From positions 18,243,001-18,307,000 of the forward strand of contig NC_135365.1 in assembly GCF_051622035.1 (NCBI RefSeq): 64,000 nt of DNA, read 5' to 3'. This stretch comes from Arctopsyche grandis. Taxonomy: Eukaryota; Arthropoda; Insecta; Trichoptera; Hydropsychidae. Shown here one piece after another: positions 1 to 11,884 of this stretch (positions within the stretch are counted from its first letter, which is position 1; each line of letters starts with the position of its first letter). The notes under the pieces were generated by a model. It was not told the origin of the DNA, searched no databases, and saw only the letters and a program-made list of their open reading frames with translations. The position numbers and the translations under genes were made by a program.

Positions 1-663
1 AGTTGATGAATACCGTAATATTATTGTTGCGTAGGGGTGGATTCAGGATCCAAATGAAAGGCCAAAGTCGTTTTACAGCATTTATTCAACGATCCGAGAG
101 GTCCACACGATACCACCGCTCATTCCAGAATACTTGATCTACTGTGTGTACCTCATAAATGATAAGTTGTCCAGCATAGCATCCCCGTTCCGTTAGCGTG
201 TCTATTGTCTACCCACACTCGCCATGTTCTGTGAGAACCCCAACGTATCCTTTGTTCGGGCACTTGCTTAGCCATTTTAGCCTAATCCGGGGTATCTATG
301 GTTCATCCACGAATGCACTTAGTGGATACGCTCTCCCATGTTTCCACATTACACTATTAATTGAAAGTTTCGTGAGACGAAAAAATCGAAAGCAAAGTAA
401 GAAGAGGCTAGTAATAAAAAAATTGGTTGATTTTTTACAAGGCTCTTCTATATTTCACTTCGTTCTTTGGTCTGACGTCATATTTATATTATACCCTACA
501 TTCTTCCGATCTTTTTTTTTTTTGCGCGATTTGGTTAACAATTGATATTCAAATCACTGCGACTCCGCTTGAAATGATCTGACTCCACAGCTCTGTTTAG
601 AACTGAAAATTTTGCTTTACAAACTGTTGTATCTAATACGGCTCGTTTTATTTCTCATTCTAG
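1..663. other. Left-edge noncoding segment, upstream intron of the JAZF1-like gene
   Basis: No coding exon is recognised before 664. The stretch is presumably intron of the zinc-finger gene, because position 664 follows a good acceptor (ctcattctag). Positions 1-300 are less AT-rich than the surroundings and may be repeat-derived, but I recognise no element. Positions 556-595 (gactcc motifs ending CTGACTCCACAGCTCTG) resemble the right end of the hAT family seen at 53361-54146. The 115-residue open frame at 198-545 looks like chance. Confidence 0.4.
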
Positions 664-1813
664 GAAGTGAATTTGACGAGGAAGAAATGCTCAGTGGTCA
701 ATCTGAAGATAGTAACGAATCGTGGACGGCTGCAGAAGAATTCAGTTCTGAATTTATATTGCGTTATGGCAGCCGGTATACACTTTAAATTTTTTTTTAT
801 GATTTAATACCAAGTAACGTTCTACTTAATTCAAAAGTATTACAATTTGAATTTCAGAATAAATGCAAGCTCTACAAACGGACAAAATAATGGCAGCGTT
901 GAAAAGCCTTTCGCTTGTCCAGTACCCGGTTGTAAAAAGCGTTACAAGAACGTCAACGGCATCAAATACCATTCTAAAAATGGACACAAAAATCACGGAA
1001 AGTAAGCTTTGAAACATATCCTTACTTATAACACAATTTTACTGGATGTATTTGAAATTTTGAATGTTTTTTCTTTTTTTTTTCAGAGCGAAAAAAGGTT
1101 TTAAGTGCCACTGTGGTAAAAGTTACAAAACCCAACAAAGCCTCAAAAATCACTCCATGTCTCAGCATTATAGTCCAGAACAGCAAGTGCCAGTGGCTTC
1201 CGTGCAGCTACCGGCTCAAACTTTGAAACCTTTATCTATCCCCGTAATGAAAGCTCTCCAAGGTTATGTTGGATCGTCCCAAAACCACACATCAAACAAT
1301 TACAACTCGGGTCATATCCGGTCTATAAGTCACGTCCTGGACACGCCTCAGCTCGATAACACCAAGACTATACGAGCGGTCCTCGAAAACGCTGGCAACA
1401 AGTTGTCCAAAGACAGTTTCCCGACGATCACCACTCTGACACTGCCGAGGCACGCTATCAACGGCATGCAAATAAGTGTTCCGAACATAATAACCACCAC
1501 AAACATACCGCTGATACACCACACTCAGTTCGAGGGCGATGACACGAAACCGAGCCAAAAATTTTCTAGTCAATACCTAACCGATAGCAACGTTTCGCCT
1601 ACGAATTCGTTGGGTATTCTAACACCTGCATCTTCGCCGGTTTCAAACACATGTGATAAATTAGTTAGGTTGTCGAAAGAAGATAAACATAATCAGCCCA
1701 AGTCTCATCACGTTCCAATGTCTCCCGTGATGAATGTACACATATTACCGCTCACTCCCAATAACGATACTCACGACAATTTCACCGTTCCGAGCAATAT
1801 TTTAACTCACTAG
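664..1813 (+). CDS. JAZF1: JAZF1-like C2H2 zinc-finger protein (C-terminal exons)
   Basis: Three exons join in frame: 664-775, 858-1001 and 1087-1813 (stop TAG), giving 326 residues. The 5' part lies left of the window. The first exon encodes an acidic block (GSEFDEEEM...NESWT) that aligns with the acidic linker of vertebrate JAZF1 (Drosophila CG12054). The second carries EKPFACPVPGCKKRYKNVNG, a C-x4-C finger nearly identical to JAZF1. The third starts with the second finger, CHCGKSYKTQQSLKNH. JAZF1-family proteins are nuclear transcription cofactors linked to NuA4/TIP60 chromatin complexes. After the fingers there are about 210 residues rich in S, T, N, P and H, with no recognised domain; human JAZF1 ends soon after the last finger, so this is a long extension. 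Splice sites are canonical. Family assignment is secure; function is inferred from the family. Confidence 0.9.
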
Positions 1814-2012
1814 TTTAACTCACTTTATCATTTGTTAAATAATCACTCATATTTATGTATTTATTTTACGATTGATCAGACGTATGTGACATGCTACTTC
1901 CTGGAGGAAATTGTTGATAGCGACACCCATGACCATTTTAGTTTAACAATACATTCAGTCGATGTATGAAGTGTTGCTAATCATCAAATAAAAAAGGATA
2001 ATCGCGAATAAA
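1814..2012 (+). terminator. 3' UTR and poly(A) signals of the JAZF1-like gene
   Basis: AATAAA occurs at 1987-1992 and again at 2007-2012, about 180-200 bases after the stop codon. Either could be the cleavage signal. Further A/T-rich signals downstream could extend the 3' UTR. Confidence 0.5.
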
Positions 2013-3888
2013 TTATTATCTTTATATTTTATTTTTGTTATAATGAGGATCTCTTATGATTTATGTTTATGAACTTGTTAATGTATGTAAGACCTCACCA
2101 TTATTATTTACATATGACGGTCGATGTATTCAGATAAACAAACCGTTATTAAATATATTTTAATTGTACTTAATTACGGAATACGATCAGTGAGACGTTG
2201 TTTGCTTTTATTATAATGATCTTTCCAAAATCAATGTTTTCTAACATGACATAGTTGTTGACAAAGAAGTTTTTTTTTTTTTTGACATATTGTCTTCCAA
2301 AGATTCTTTCAACAAAATTTGAATGTGACTGCACACGTAAACTGCCGAAATGCATAAAAATATAATTATCTTTTGCTTTAAAATAAGTATTTATATATGT
2401 ATTAATAATTGTTTGAATTTATATTATCACGAGTCTAAGAGGCTTATCCTATTATTTTTATGATTACCAAATATTTGAAACTGTAGTGCCAAAGATTTAA
2501 AAGCGAAAGTCAATAATACGCATGCTTTTGTACACATTTGTATTTTCAAACCTTGTGATAATGGCTTTGTAATTTTTTATTTTTTTTTAGCAATTCCGAT
2601 AAACAAAAATTAACATCTAGAATGGAAATGTTTTCGAGTGGTGTTGAATTGGCTTTTATTATATGAAAATTGAAAAATTGTTAAGTCTGATATACATATA
2701 TTATAAATGTTAAAATGTTATAGTTACTATGAAAAATCTGGGTATATATTTTAATAATTAAAACACCGGTGACGTGTTTTATCTATTAATTCGAAAAAAA
2801 TTTAGACTTGAATGAACTACGTAGTGGATTGTTTTGTTTATTGAAGTTGATATTAATTTAAAGAGCGTAAAACTAAAAGTTGCTCGTTTTTTTTTTTATC
2901 GGTGAGGTTTTGTTTTGCGTATGATATACAAAAAAATATATACGTATATATATATATATATATATAAATAATTTAGTGAAGTTTTTTTTGTGTGTATAAA
3001 AGCGAAAAATATATTGAAAACATTGTTCGAAATAGAAAATATCAAATGCATGGAATGTTTTATATTTTTATATTTAAAAAAAATTAAACAAATCATCCAT
3101 TAAAAAAGGTTACTACTGCGAACCGATATATATAACTGTGTTCATGCGAAAAAAAAGTGATTAGCCTAGTTGAAATTGTAATTGCGTTTTTATACACCAG
3201 TTTACTATACGCACACAACTTGTGAGTGAAAATTCTCATTATTTATTTTTGCTATAAGTCGTGCATGTGTATATTTATTGACAACGCATAATGTAAAGCT
3301 TTAATATTTGCATTAAGAATATAATATGTATACATTTGGTCGCTCGGAATCGAAACCACCCTAGCCGGAGACATTGTATAATTCATACTTGTCGTGACGA
3401 AAATTAACCAAACACGTGTCAAACTTGTCTATTTTCTGGTACATTATTTTAGAAATTTTTCATATAACACAATCAGCAGGTCTGATTTTGTAAAGTGACA
3501 AAAATATTATAATCTTAACGTGGCTCATTGATTGAAAACTCATGGCTTTTGCGCTGATTTACAAAATTTTGCTGTAATATATCGTTGCAATCCAAATGTT
3601 CTAAACATTACTGATATACCATTTACTTGTATGAATTCTTACATACATATATAAACTCTGATCAGGTTAGGAATTTCCAACGCTTTGAGTATAAAAAGTG
3701 TTTCATTAATTCGCACATTTATGTAAGCCGAATTAGATTATTTTTATGAAATACATTTTTATTTTTATCATGTTTTTAAACATTGAATTTTGTATTTGTT
3801 CAGTTTTTAATTTAGTTAGTTGTTTTTTTTTTTTTTTAGATAATATATATGTGCATTTTTCATTTAGTGTGCAAATTTGCTGTGATAT
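2013..3888. other. AT-rich intergenic or extended 3' UTR
   Basis: No gene is seen. The stretch is very AT-rich with poly(T) tracts and a short (TA)n run near 2945-2966. Open frames here are short and low-complexity. Confidence 0.5.
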
Positions 3889-4226
3889 GTAGGGTCGGGC
3901 TTGGTGCAAACGATCGACAAACGCCAGACAGACTGAACCACAGATTAACTGGATGGCTGCTTTAAAAGCAATTCTCCACTTCACGAATGATAGATTGCAC
4001 ATCAGATGCAATTATTAAAATTGAGTTGGATCTTTTTGGCGAGTTTAATAAGTCAAAATTCGGAACTAAAGTATCAGGAGCACAGAACGTATACAGGGTA
4101 GTTATGTAGGGTAGATTTCGCTTAGTGTAAGTGCGAGCAGTGCGCACGCATAAGGTACACGTGTCGTTAATCCGTTGTTCAGTCTGTCTGGCGTTTGTCG
4201 ATCATTTGCACCGCATCGGTAGGGTC
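3889..4226. mobile_element. MITE with ~47-bp terminal inverted repeats, 8-bp TSD
   Basis: The element is 3897-4218 (322 bp), flanked by GTAGGGTC at 3889-3896 and 4219-4226. The left arm (from about 3905, GGTGCAAACGATCGACAAAC...) is repeated in inverted orientation at 4165-4212 with about four mismatches over 47 bp. The 8-bp duplication suggests hAT, but the outermost bases of the two ends do not match well. The open frames inside are not coding. Confidence 0.75.
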
Positions 4227-5106
4227 AATACACAAAACATAGATTTCGTTGATATTATAACACTTGCTGTTACAAAATGGATGTTTAAAATTAATTATAA
4301 ATGAAGGCAATTATTGCCGACTATCAACTTAATTGTGAATGTTTCACTTGTAATGAAATAATTCTTATCTACTGTATTATGATTGCTTGTGAATATCGCA
4401 TTATCGATTATTATTTGTAATCATTGTAATCAAACTATCCGTATTATATGTTGTGGCTTTTTTAAAGTTTTTATTTACAATGGAAGAAAGAGTCATGCAT
4501 ATATATTTTATGATATGAAACGCATAATCATTTGCTAGGCAAATTTTCTTTAATCATTTGCCATACGAAACTTAGCATATTTTGTGCATAGCAATGCGCG
4601 CATATACATAATTAGACTAAAAGTGTATATACAAAAACTTCAAGACTGTAAACGCCATTTTAATATTTTAATTTCGCTCGTTGTTGTCATTTCAATGGAT
4701 TATAATAAATATATATGAATGTATTTAATTTTACACCATGAATGGTTTATATATATACATATATAAAACCTATTTTAAATAGTGTATGTATGTATGTGTA
4801 AAATTATCGGTTTTTTTTTTTGTTCTTTTTTTATTATAAATTTGTTTTCAAATACAAAGATAAGTAAGTGCTCAAGTGATTTTAATAGTTATAAGATAAT
4901 TAAATCGCCTTCTAAGAAGGAAATAAAATGTGTTGGGTGCTTTCTTCACCTCGCAAAATGTGAATATATTTTTGTTGTTATTAACATTTTGTTAACTATC
5001 CCAGCTTCATTTGACTAAATGAATAAAATCCTTTTCAGTATACATTCTTTTTTACTTTTTATACTTAAATCTGGACTAAATCCTGTTTCCCATATTTAAA
5101 AACCTG
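4227..5106. other. AT-rich intergenic, nothing recognised
   Basis: No gene or delimited element is seen. There are scattered TATATATA and TATGTA runs (about 4700-4800) and a poly(T) tract near 4811. Confidence 0.5.
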
Positions 5107-5425
5107 TATTAACCATCATCAGCATTAACAGCCATTCACCGTCCGCTGCTGGATGAAGGCCTCTCCAACTTGTCTCTGTTTTGCACGACTCTCATCTATC
5201 TCACCCTACATATTTTCCTAGTTACCTCTACCTATCTTTATTTTACCCTTTTGCATTATCTCGAGTACCATTCTACATTCTAGCACTTCTTTTATCAACC
5301 TTTTGTCCATTCTTCTAGCTACGCGACCCGCCTGTTGCATTTTCACTCTCATCCATGTATTCCGCTTCCTATCTTTCCTCATGCCAAGCATACAGCGTCT
5401 AACGCACTCATACTTCTTTGGGTGC
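5107..5425 (-). mobile_element. RTE/BovB-like LINE 3' fragment (copy 1)
   Basis: On the minus strand this resembles the C-terminal end of an insect RTE-like endonuclease/reverse transcriptase, broken by several stops: a block like ...ECVRRCMLGM(R)KDRKRN and a downstream ...RVARRMDK block. The same sequence recurs at 26588-27190 and 43706-44395. All three start on the left with catcatcat-type trinucleotides, which is the 3' tail of the antisense element, and the shared tctccagcag-type 3' UTR (CTGCTGGATGAAGGCCTCTCC on the plus strand at 5141-5165). It is 5'-truncated and dead. Confidence 0.75.
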
Positions 5426-6220
5426 GATTTAAATGTACATCGAGAAAAATACTTTGTATCTTAAAAGCATTATTTTCGGTGCATTAAACAATCTCATATT
5501 GTGCATCGAATAAAATATTTTGGCATTATAAAGTGACCATTAAAAAATATGAAACGATCATTCGAAAAAAAAGATTTTAGCATTAGAATAGATACAAAAA
5601 GTGGCAACGTTGCAGTCAGCTGTCAAAAGTGTTTTCTTTTGTTTACGTATTACGTATGAATATGAATGATGATGTCAGGTCGTAAAGTCGAAGCCAAGAT
5701 CGTACGTGTCGAAGGTCGCAAGCCGAAGAGTAAAAAATAAGGAATCCAGTAGAGAAGCGTTCGTCGTTGTCGGTTCGTATTTTGGTATTCGCGACGTTGC
5801 CGATACAGTTCATCCGTCATTTTAATGCACATATCATCCACTTTTTAAGTAACAAATATTTATTTTGTGGCAGCACCGGTCGCCATCGTTACGGCGTTGG
5901 AGCTCTCATTCGGCCATTCGGTCCTGACTCGTGGGGGAGGAACTACCCTGTTTCCCCGAGACCCACAATTTCAATGATCAAATCAAAGTTTCTAATGCAA
6001 TCTGTATCCGTCATTTAGAAATGCGCGCAATTTTTTTGTTATGTACAGAAACTTTTTTTAACCACTTAATCGCTCGACTCGAAATTAATTTTGGTTTCTT
6101 CATCATACGAAACAACACACGTGTTTCGTTTATTGCTAACACGTGTTAACGATAATAGGTTGATTAGTTGTGATTATAACTACTAGTTTGTTTCGAGCTT
6201 TCTTCGTGACTTGTTGTATA
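5426..6220. other. Intergenic, no gene recognised
   Basis: Positions 5590-5960 are slightly less AT-rich and contain GTGGG...CCCAC (5930-5972), which can form a hairpin. Overlapping open frames on both strands show no recognisable domain or splice context. Confidence 0.4.
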
Positions 6221-6222
6221 CA

Positions 6223-6628
6223 TTTTTTATGGTGTCACGACAAATCACTCACGGACTTGACATTCAACTGCGTTACGCACACGAAATTTCACTCACGCGA
6301 CAACTGGCTCACGGCCATTACACTCACAGATAAATCATTCACTGACATTATAATCACAGATAAATTACTCACGCGACATTTCACGGATTTGTTAATTAGT
6401 CACGATACGTTTAATTGAGTTTTGGAATAATTATTGTGTAAAAAAAATAACGTTTTTGTACGCTATTCCGTGTAATAATTCCGTGAGCGAAATGTCGCGT
6501 GAGTGATTTTTCCCGTGAGTGAATTATCTGTGATTGTAATCTCCGTGAGTGATTTTTCGGTAAATTTCGTGCGCTTAACGCCGTTGAGTGTAAAGTCCGT
6601 GAGTGATTTGTCGCGGAACCATTTTTAT
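6223..6628. mobile_element. Foldback-type element built of repeated TCACTCACG motifs
   Basis: The element is about 6231-6620 (390 bp). Left end GGTGTCACGACAAATCACTC, right end ...GTCGCGGAACC; the two halves are imperfect inverted repeats of about 170 bp. Each arm carries many copies of AAATCACTCACG, CAGATAAAT and CGCGACATTTC-type words (GTGAGTGATTT on the right arm). Flanks are TTTTTTAT and ATTTTTAT, a near-identical 8-bp duplication. The 82-residue open frame at 6170-6418 follows the repeats and is not a gene. The superfamily is not recognised. Confidence 0.7.
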
Positions 6629-6804
6629 TGATCTATTGTGTGGCAGCCTTAGTGAAAAAAAGTGTTTTTCTGTGAAATTTTTTGTTGGATCGATTGCGGG
6701 TCACCAATTATCCAAGTTAAAAATATTAAAATAATTGAATTATTAGTAAAAATACATTTTTTTTTAAATAATTTAAAAAAATCAAATATTGTTGTTCGCC
6801 TCGC

Positions 6805-7260
6805 TTACACTGTTCGACACGAAAAATGGTTCAGAGACGAGATATGACTTTTCTTATAGATTATGCCCATCAAATACGAATCTGGTAATAAAAAAATGTT
6901 GATTGGCTCGAGATTCGGAGATATATATGTTTTTTTAAATCGCGCGATTTTTTTATATCTTGGAGTTGTTTGGTCGATGTCTCAAAATCTGTCAATTTTG
7001 TGTTCAAAATTAATATTGGAATCTATAACACTATTCGACAATTGACGACTTTTTTTTGGATTAGAGACGAGATATGATTTTTTTTATATATAGTCGATAA
7101 AATCGTAATTACAAATATTATTATTAAGAGGTTTTTTTTCACAGTAATCTTCCTGGACATTCATACAACAAAGCCTGAAAGTTCCATTGTAATCGGTTCA
7201 GTGATTTAGGAGCCTATTCAAGTCAGACAGACATTCGATTTTATTTACATAAATAAGATA
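6805..7260 (+). repeat. Dispersed repeat; opposite-strand copy at 31455-31690
   Basis: Positions 6805-7030 (landmarks TTCAGAGACGAGATATGACT, AATCGCGCGATTTTTTTATA, CGATGTCTCAAAATCTGTC) match 31455-31690 on the other strand at clearly high identity. The trailing part (7141-7260) has a sentence-like tail, AATCGGTTCAGTGATTTAGG then AAGTCAGACAGACATTCGAT, a type of 3' end common on insect interspersed repeats. The class is not recognised. Confidence 0.6.
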
Positions 7261-7686
7261 TTTTAATTTACAAAATTTTACGACACCCATCACATCGCGT
7301 CAAATTTTCGCTGAAAAAAAATAGATATAGTGGAATGGGGGGCGGCATCACAAAGAGTGCTCCCTCTTATACGATTTATTTCGAACATTTCAAATTTTCG
7401 CTTATTCAAAATTGAAGGCCTTTCGTTGTTATATTAATATTATATCTTAAAGGAATATACCTATTAACTGATGTAACTCAATAAATATAAATTATTGACA
7501 ATTTAATTTTTCTTTCGATCTAATTGTTATCTGATATTACTTATTGAACGTATCATACATGTCAACGTGCATTACATTTCTGCCATCGCTGCTTTTTTCC
7601 ACACTTTTGCACACGAAATACAGACTTGATGACGTTGCAATTTTATTTCAATTTTTGTTTTATTAAAAAAATTATATAAATTAAAA

Positions 7687-7732
<46 letters not shown>

Positions 7733-8397
7733 TTTTCGTGGAGCCTGGCTTTAGGGCTTTGGCACCCGGGTGTTCTGCACCCACAAATCACCCCTTAGAG
7801 CGACTCTGACTCGTGTCATTATTTAATCTTCTTTACTACTGGACATGTTATTTGTCGTAAATATAATTTACTGTACTGACTAATTTTACAATTTTATCAT
7901 CTAATGAAATGCTATCAGACATGCAATAACTATTGAACGTTAGTTTAAACATCGTAACATAATATTCACTTGACCAGGGTTTTCCAAACTATGTTCCACG
8001 AAACACTGGTAATGTGAATGTTTGCCAGGTTAATTTAAAATAACGGCTGTTGGCTAATGGATGTTCACTTGTGTAACGATTGGCTTGGTGATTAGCGAAT
8101 AGAGTATTTGGAACTATGTATAGCGCTCTGACCCAGAGATTCAACAGAATCATAACTTTATTAAGTTTTTTTTTTATTTAATGGTAGTTTTATGTCAGCT
8201 CCATATATTGCCCATTGATGCCCAGACATCACATATTCTTGCTAAATTATAAACTCGTCTATGTATTATACTTTTTACTAAAATACATAGATCAGATGTA
8301 ATGCTACACATCAATCATAGATTAATTATTTATTATTTATTTGATCTGTATGTGAAAATGATTTTAGTAAATTTTAGACTATAATATAGACTAATGG
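7261..8397. other. AT-rich intergenic with a (TA)n microsatellite
   Basis: Positions 7692-7727 are a (TA)n run set inside a larger perfect palindrome (AAAAAATTATAT... to ...ATATAATTTTTT, about 7683-7735). Nothing else is recognised. Confidence 0.6.
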
Positions 8398-8602
8398 TTC
8401 GGTTATTATTGGGCACAAAACGCTCGCGCAAAAGTCACTAAAATCTCTATCACGGAACATCTGGCAGCCGAAAAGTTCATCATACTAACGAGAAAACGAG
8501 TGTCAAATACTCCGGAATCGCGATTTTAGTGACAAAGATTGTCTTTTGCGCGATCGCAACGTGCGCAATAATCCATTTACCGTTGGTAAAATATCAAAGC
8601 GA
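8398..8602. mobile_element. MITE with inverted termini; sister copy in the Fer intron
   Basis: The ends are inverted: GGTTCGGTTATTATTGGGCA at 8398 and ...GCGCAATAATCCATTTACCG at 8566-8585, and CACTAAAATC / GATTTTAGTG inside. The middle (ATCACGGAACATCTGGCA, then GAGTGTCAAATACTCCGGAA) matches the reverse complement of 53833-54048. Exact ends and duplication are unclear. Confidence 0.6.
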
Positions 8603-10037
8603 TCGAAAAAGTGGAAGTGGTCCAAAATCAGCTCATAAATTCCCAACGTTCAGGAATTTCATGTAAGTGAAGCTAATGAAAAGTAATTAAAAATCAAATG
8701 ACATCACGTGTATTTTTTGTGGCCCAATTCACTGATAGCAAAATATAATTTTATCGTATATTAGTGCTTATGTACAGTTAACCTCTCTATGGAGTGCTTA
8801 ATCGGTTCAATAAGAAAATTAAAAAGTGAAATTGAAGGAGGACCTGTATTCTTTATCATGTTAATTTTATAATTGTTTCCCCCTTCAACTTTTTTCCTTA
8901 TTATTTTTTTCCAATTATTTATTACTCTTCTTACTCTATTCCGCTTTTTTACTCAATAAATCTAACGCAATATAGAAGAGTTGAACAATTTTTTTAATGT
9001 TATTTTTATTTTATTATACATCAATTAATCAAGCATATTCGTCCAACAGATTTTTCCAAAGCGATAAGTGTGCTAAACAGATTAAGAATGGAAAAAAATA
9101 CATGAAAATACAAGTAAAAATACATAAATGGAAGAAAAGAAATAGAGAAAAATAATAGCCAACTATTATAAGGTGACCATATTTTATTTTATTTAAAATC
9201 AATTTAAAAAATAATTTTTCTTTACACTTTCATTTTTAAATATGTTAATGAACATTAAATAATCATGGAAGCATATTAATGAAAATAAAAAAACGATTTC
9301 AATGTTTATGAACAGGCCCATCCCAATTAAGTTGGCTGTCCCCTCCCCCTTCCCACTCATATTAACTATTTTAATGTTTAATTACGGGGGAAAATAATTA
9401 AAATTTTACATATGACGGGTACTTAGTAGTTAGCAAACATTTTATAGTTTCAGTATTCAATTGCATTTTGCAAATTGAATACTAACAAAATGTTCATCAA
9501 AGAAAAAAAAATCCTTTGGCAGATGTATTCGTTCCCAGTAAACAGAATAAATATTCGTTACATCGTTTTTGCTGAAGGCTTTGAATATTTCAATCCATCT
9601 ATAAGGGCGTATTAAACTAGTAAAATATTAATTTCCTTTATGATGAACGCTACATTTATAAAAAAAATCTTCAAACAGACTATACACGTATAAATTACGT
9701 GGTATGATGAAATGATAGTAATAATGACGCAAATCCGTATATTTCGATATCAAAGCATCAGTATTGGTGAGTGGAAAGGATACTAGTATAAAGTTTGCTT
9801 TATAGATCTACACTAGGATTATATTTATTTTATTATAATTATTAATTGTACGAAAAAGAAATGAAATAATTCTATACGCAATTAAAATATATAACTTCAT
9901 ATTTAAATATGTTTTTGAATAATAATTATAGGGAATTAAAAAAATATATAAAGTGGCGCATATGGTCGTATTCGTAGGTGTTACGTGGTGACGCGGAAGT
10001 GGGGCGGCAAGGCTGGGTAGCGTGCCATAGCCGGTTG
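8603..10037. other. AT-rich intergenic upstream of RpL15
   Basis: No gene or delimited transposon is recognised. Base composition changes sharply at about 9955, where the GC-rich RpL15 promoter begins. Confidence 0.5.
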
Positions 10038-10065
10038 GTCTCTTTCGCAGTGGGCCGTCGTACAG
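10030..10065 (+). promoter_or_regulatory. RpL15 transcription start with 5'-TOP-like pyrimidine tract, noncoding exon 1
   Basis: CTCTTTCG at 10040-10047 is a polypyrimidine initiator of the kind ribosomal-protein genes use (5'-TOP, growth-dependent translation). It is followed by TACAG|GTATGT, a strong donor at 10066. An acceptor at TTCGTTGCCAG (ends 10244) leads to the exon with the start codon. I infer a short noncoding exon of about 26 bases (10040-10065) and a 179-bp 5' UTR intron. Confidence 0.6.
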
Positions 10066-10259
10066 GTATGTCTCGATCCTCGCCATCGCTATCACCGTCA
10101 CCCTCATCCACTCCGATCGGAGCCATCCGTGGCTTCCGTGGCTTCCGAGCTCGTTCCCCGTCCGAATGGCACTCTAGTCGCGGCCACGATCCGCCTCAGA
10201 CCCATGACGCGACTTCAGATCACTTATGTTGGTTTCGTTGCCAGGTCTGAGCGGGCGAG

Positions 10260-11884
10260 ATGGGCGCCTACCGCTACATCCAGGAGTTGTACCGCAAGAA
10301 GCAGAGCGATGTGCTGCGCTATTTGCTGCGCATCCGCGTCTGGCAGTACCGCCAGCTGACGCGCATGCACAGGGCTCCGCGCCCCTCTCGACCGGACAAG
10401 GCTCGCAGGCTGGGATATCGCGCCAAGCAAGGTACACTAACCTCCAAATTGACTTTCATTTGACACGTGTCACCTAACCTATAATTCCCAAAGTCGGTTG
10501 CTCTCTTCAACATAACCTTCAAAACCCGCATGGTTTCATGTTTATATGTCTCATTAAAATATGAATTATCTAGCCACGTGGAATTTTTTTAACCTATAAA
10601 ACGCATGTTCAATATCACTGAATACAAGATTTTTTTCATATGAACCTTCGGTATTATTAACCCTTTTGCCCGCGGCAATAAATATAGCGAACAAGCCCTG
10701 AATGCGGCACCTTTTTTGCGAATTTGGCAATCGAGTTTTCGACCTTAAATACAGATTTTAATATTTACTCAAGTAACCAGGTATTTTAAACAATAAAACA
10801 CATAATATATTTCGTAGTTTTGGCTTAATTGTCAAATAATCATTCTTCATACATTGAGACGTATCGTCGCCATTGTTCAACAGACGTGACGTCACATAAA
10901 CGAGGTTTCAGTATGGTTCAACAAAAAACTAATTTTGACCGGTATATATTCATTTTAAGCAAATTGAATAGATGGCATTCAACTCTCAGTAATATATTGA
11001 ACCAATTTTGAACCTTATAACAGTTGATGTAGGCGCATATAAGGCTCAAAATCTCGTGCAAAGTTCAGAAATTCTATGGAAGACACCCATTCAACAAACG
11101 TGTCGCTCAAAGCTTCCATAGAAGACGGCCGCAGGCAAACGGTTAATTAACGCCATGGTTGATTCTCCATTATCAATACAAAAAATAATAATTGGCAAAA
11201 GCTATTTGCATGTGAGGCATCGCCCCGAAATGAAGGACTCGAAAAGCTCCACGTTGTTTACTTATTGCTATTTTATTTTCTAGGTTACGTTATCTTCCGC
11301 ATCCGTGTAAGGCGTGGTGGTCGTAAACGCCCAGTGCCCAAAGGTGCCACTTACGGCAAACCTAAAAGCCATGGTGTCAACCAACTTAAACCTACTCGCA
11401 ACTTACAATCGATTGCCGAGGTAAGAAATCGCATTCAAATTCAGAAATTCACTTATAATAGCAATATAAGTATTAAATTCATTATTTTTTTTGTATAGGA
11501 ACGTGTTGGAAGACGTTGCGGTGGATTGAGAGTGTTGAACTCATACTGGGTAGCCCAAGATTCGTCTTACAAATACTATGAAGTTATCTTGGTTGATCCC
11601 TCACACAATGTAAGGAAGTTTCATTCTACTGTATGTTTGGTCGGATTTAAGGTTTTTTGCTTTAACTCATATTTTCTCCCCGTTATCAGGCCATTCGACG
11701 TGATGCCAAGATCAATTGGATCGTAAAGGCCGTTCACAAGCATCGTGAATTGCGTGGTTTGACTTCGGCTGGTAAATCCTCGAGAGGTCTCGGTAAAGGC
11801 AGACGTTTCAGCCAGACTACCGGTGGTTCCCGCAGAGCATCCTGGATCAGACGCAACACCCTCCAGATGCGCAGAAAGCGATAA
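10260..11884 (+). CDS. RpL15: Ribosomal protein L15 (eL15)
   Basis: Four coding exons: 10260-10431, 11284-11420, 11499-11609 and 11690-11884. They sum to 615 bases, encoding 204 residues, exactly the usual eL15 length. The protein starts [20 protein letters not shown] and ends NTLQMRRKR; the family block [20 protein letters not shown] spans exon 2. All splice sites are GT-AG and join without frame loss. eL15 is a structural protein of the large ribosomal subunit. The start is fixed by the conserved N-terminus, 15 bases after the inferred 5' UTR acceptor. Intron 1 (10432-11283) contains a 482-bp piggyBac-like MITE. A snoRNA host gene starts about 200 bases past the RpL15 poly(A) signal on the same strand. 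Confidence 0.98.
10657..11146. mobile_element. piggyBac-like MITE in RpL15 intron 1
   Basis: It is flanked by TTAA at 10657-10660 and 11143-11146, the target of piggyBac transposons. Left end CCCTTTTGCCCGCGGC, right end GCCGCAGGCAAACGG, inverted repeats of about 16 bp starting with the CCCTTTG type seen in this superfamily. The 482-bp interior has no transposase. It makes up over half of the 852-bp intron. Confidence 0.75.

Noticed and set aside
198-545. 115-residue open frame at the left edge
   Set aside because: No domain, poor composition, ends in a poly(T)-encoded Phe run; probably intron.
1292-1573. 93-residue minus frame over the zinc-finger exon
   Set aside because: Shadow of the plus-strand coding exon.
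9926-10531. Several overlapping frames around RpL15 exon 1
   Set aside because: Shadows produced by the GC-rich promoter and exon; the conserved eL15 N-terminus fixes the real frame.
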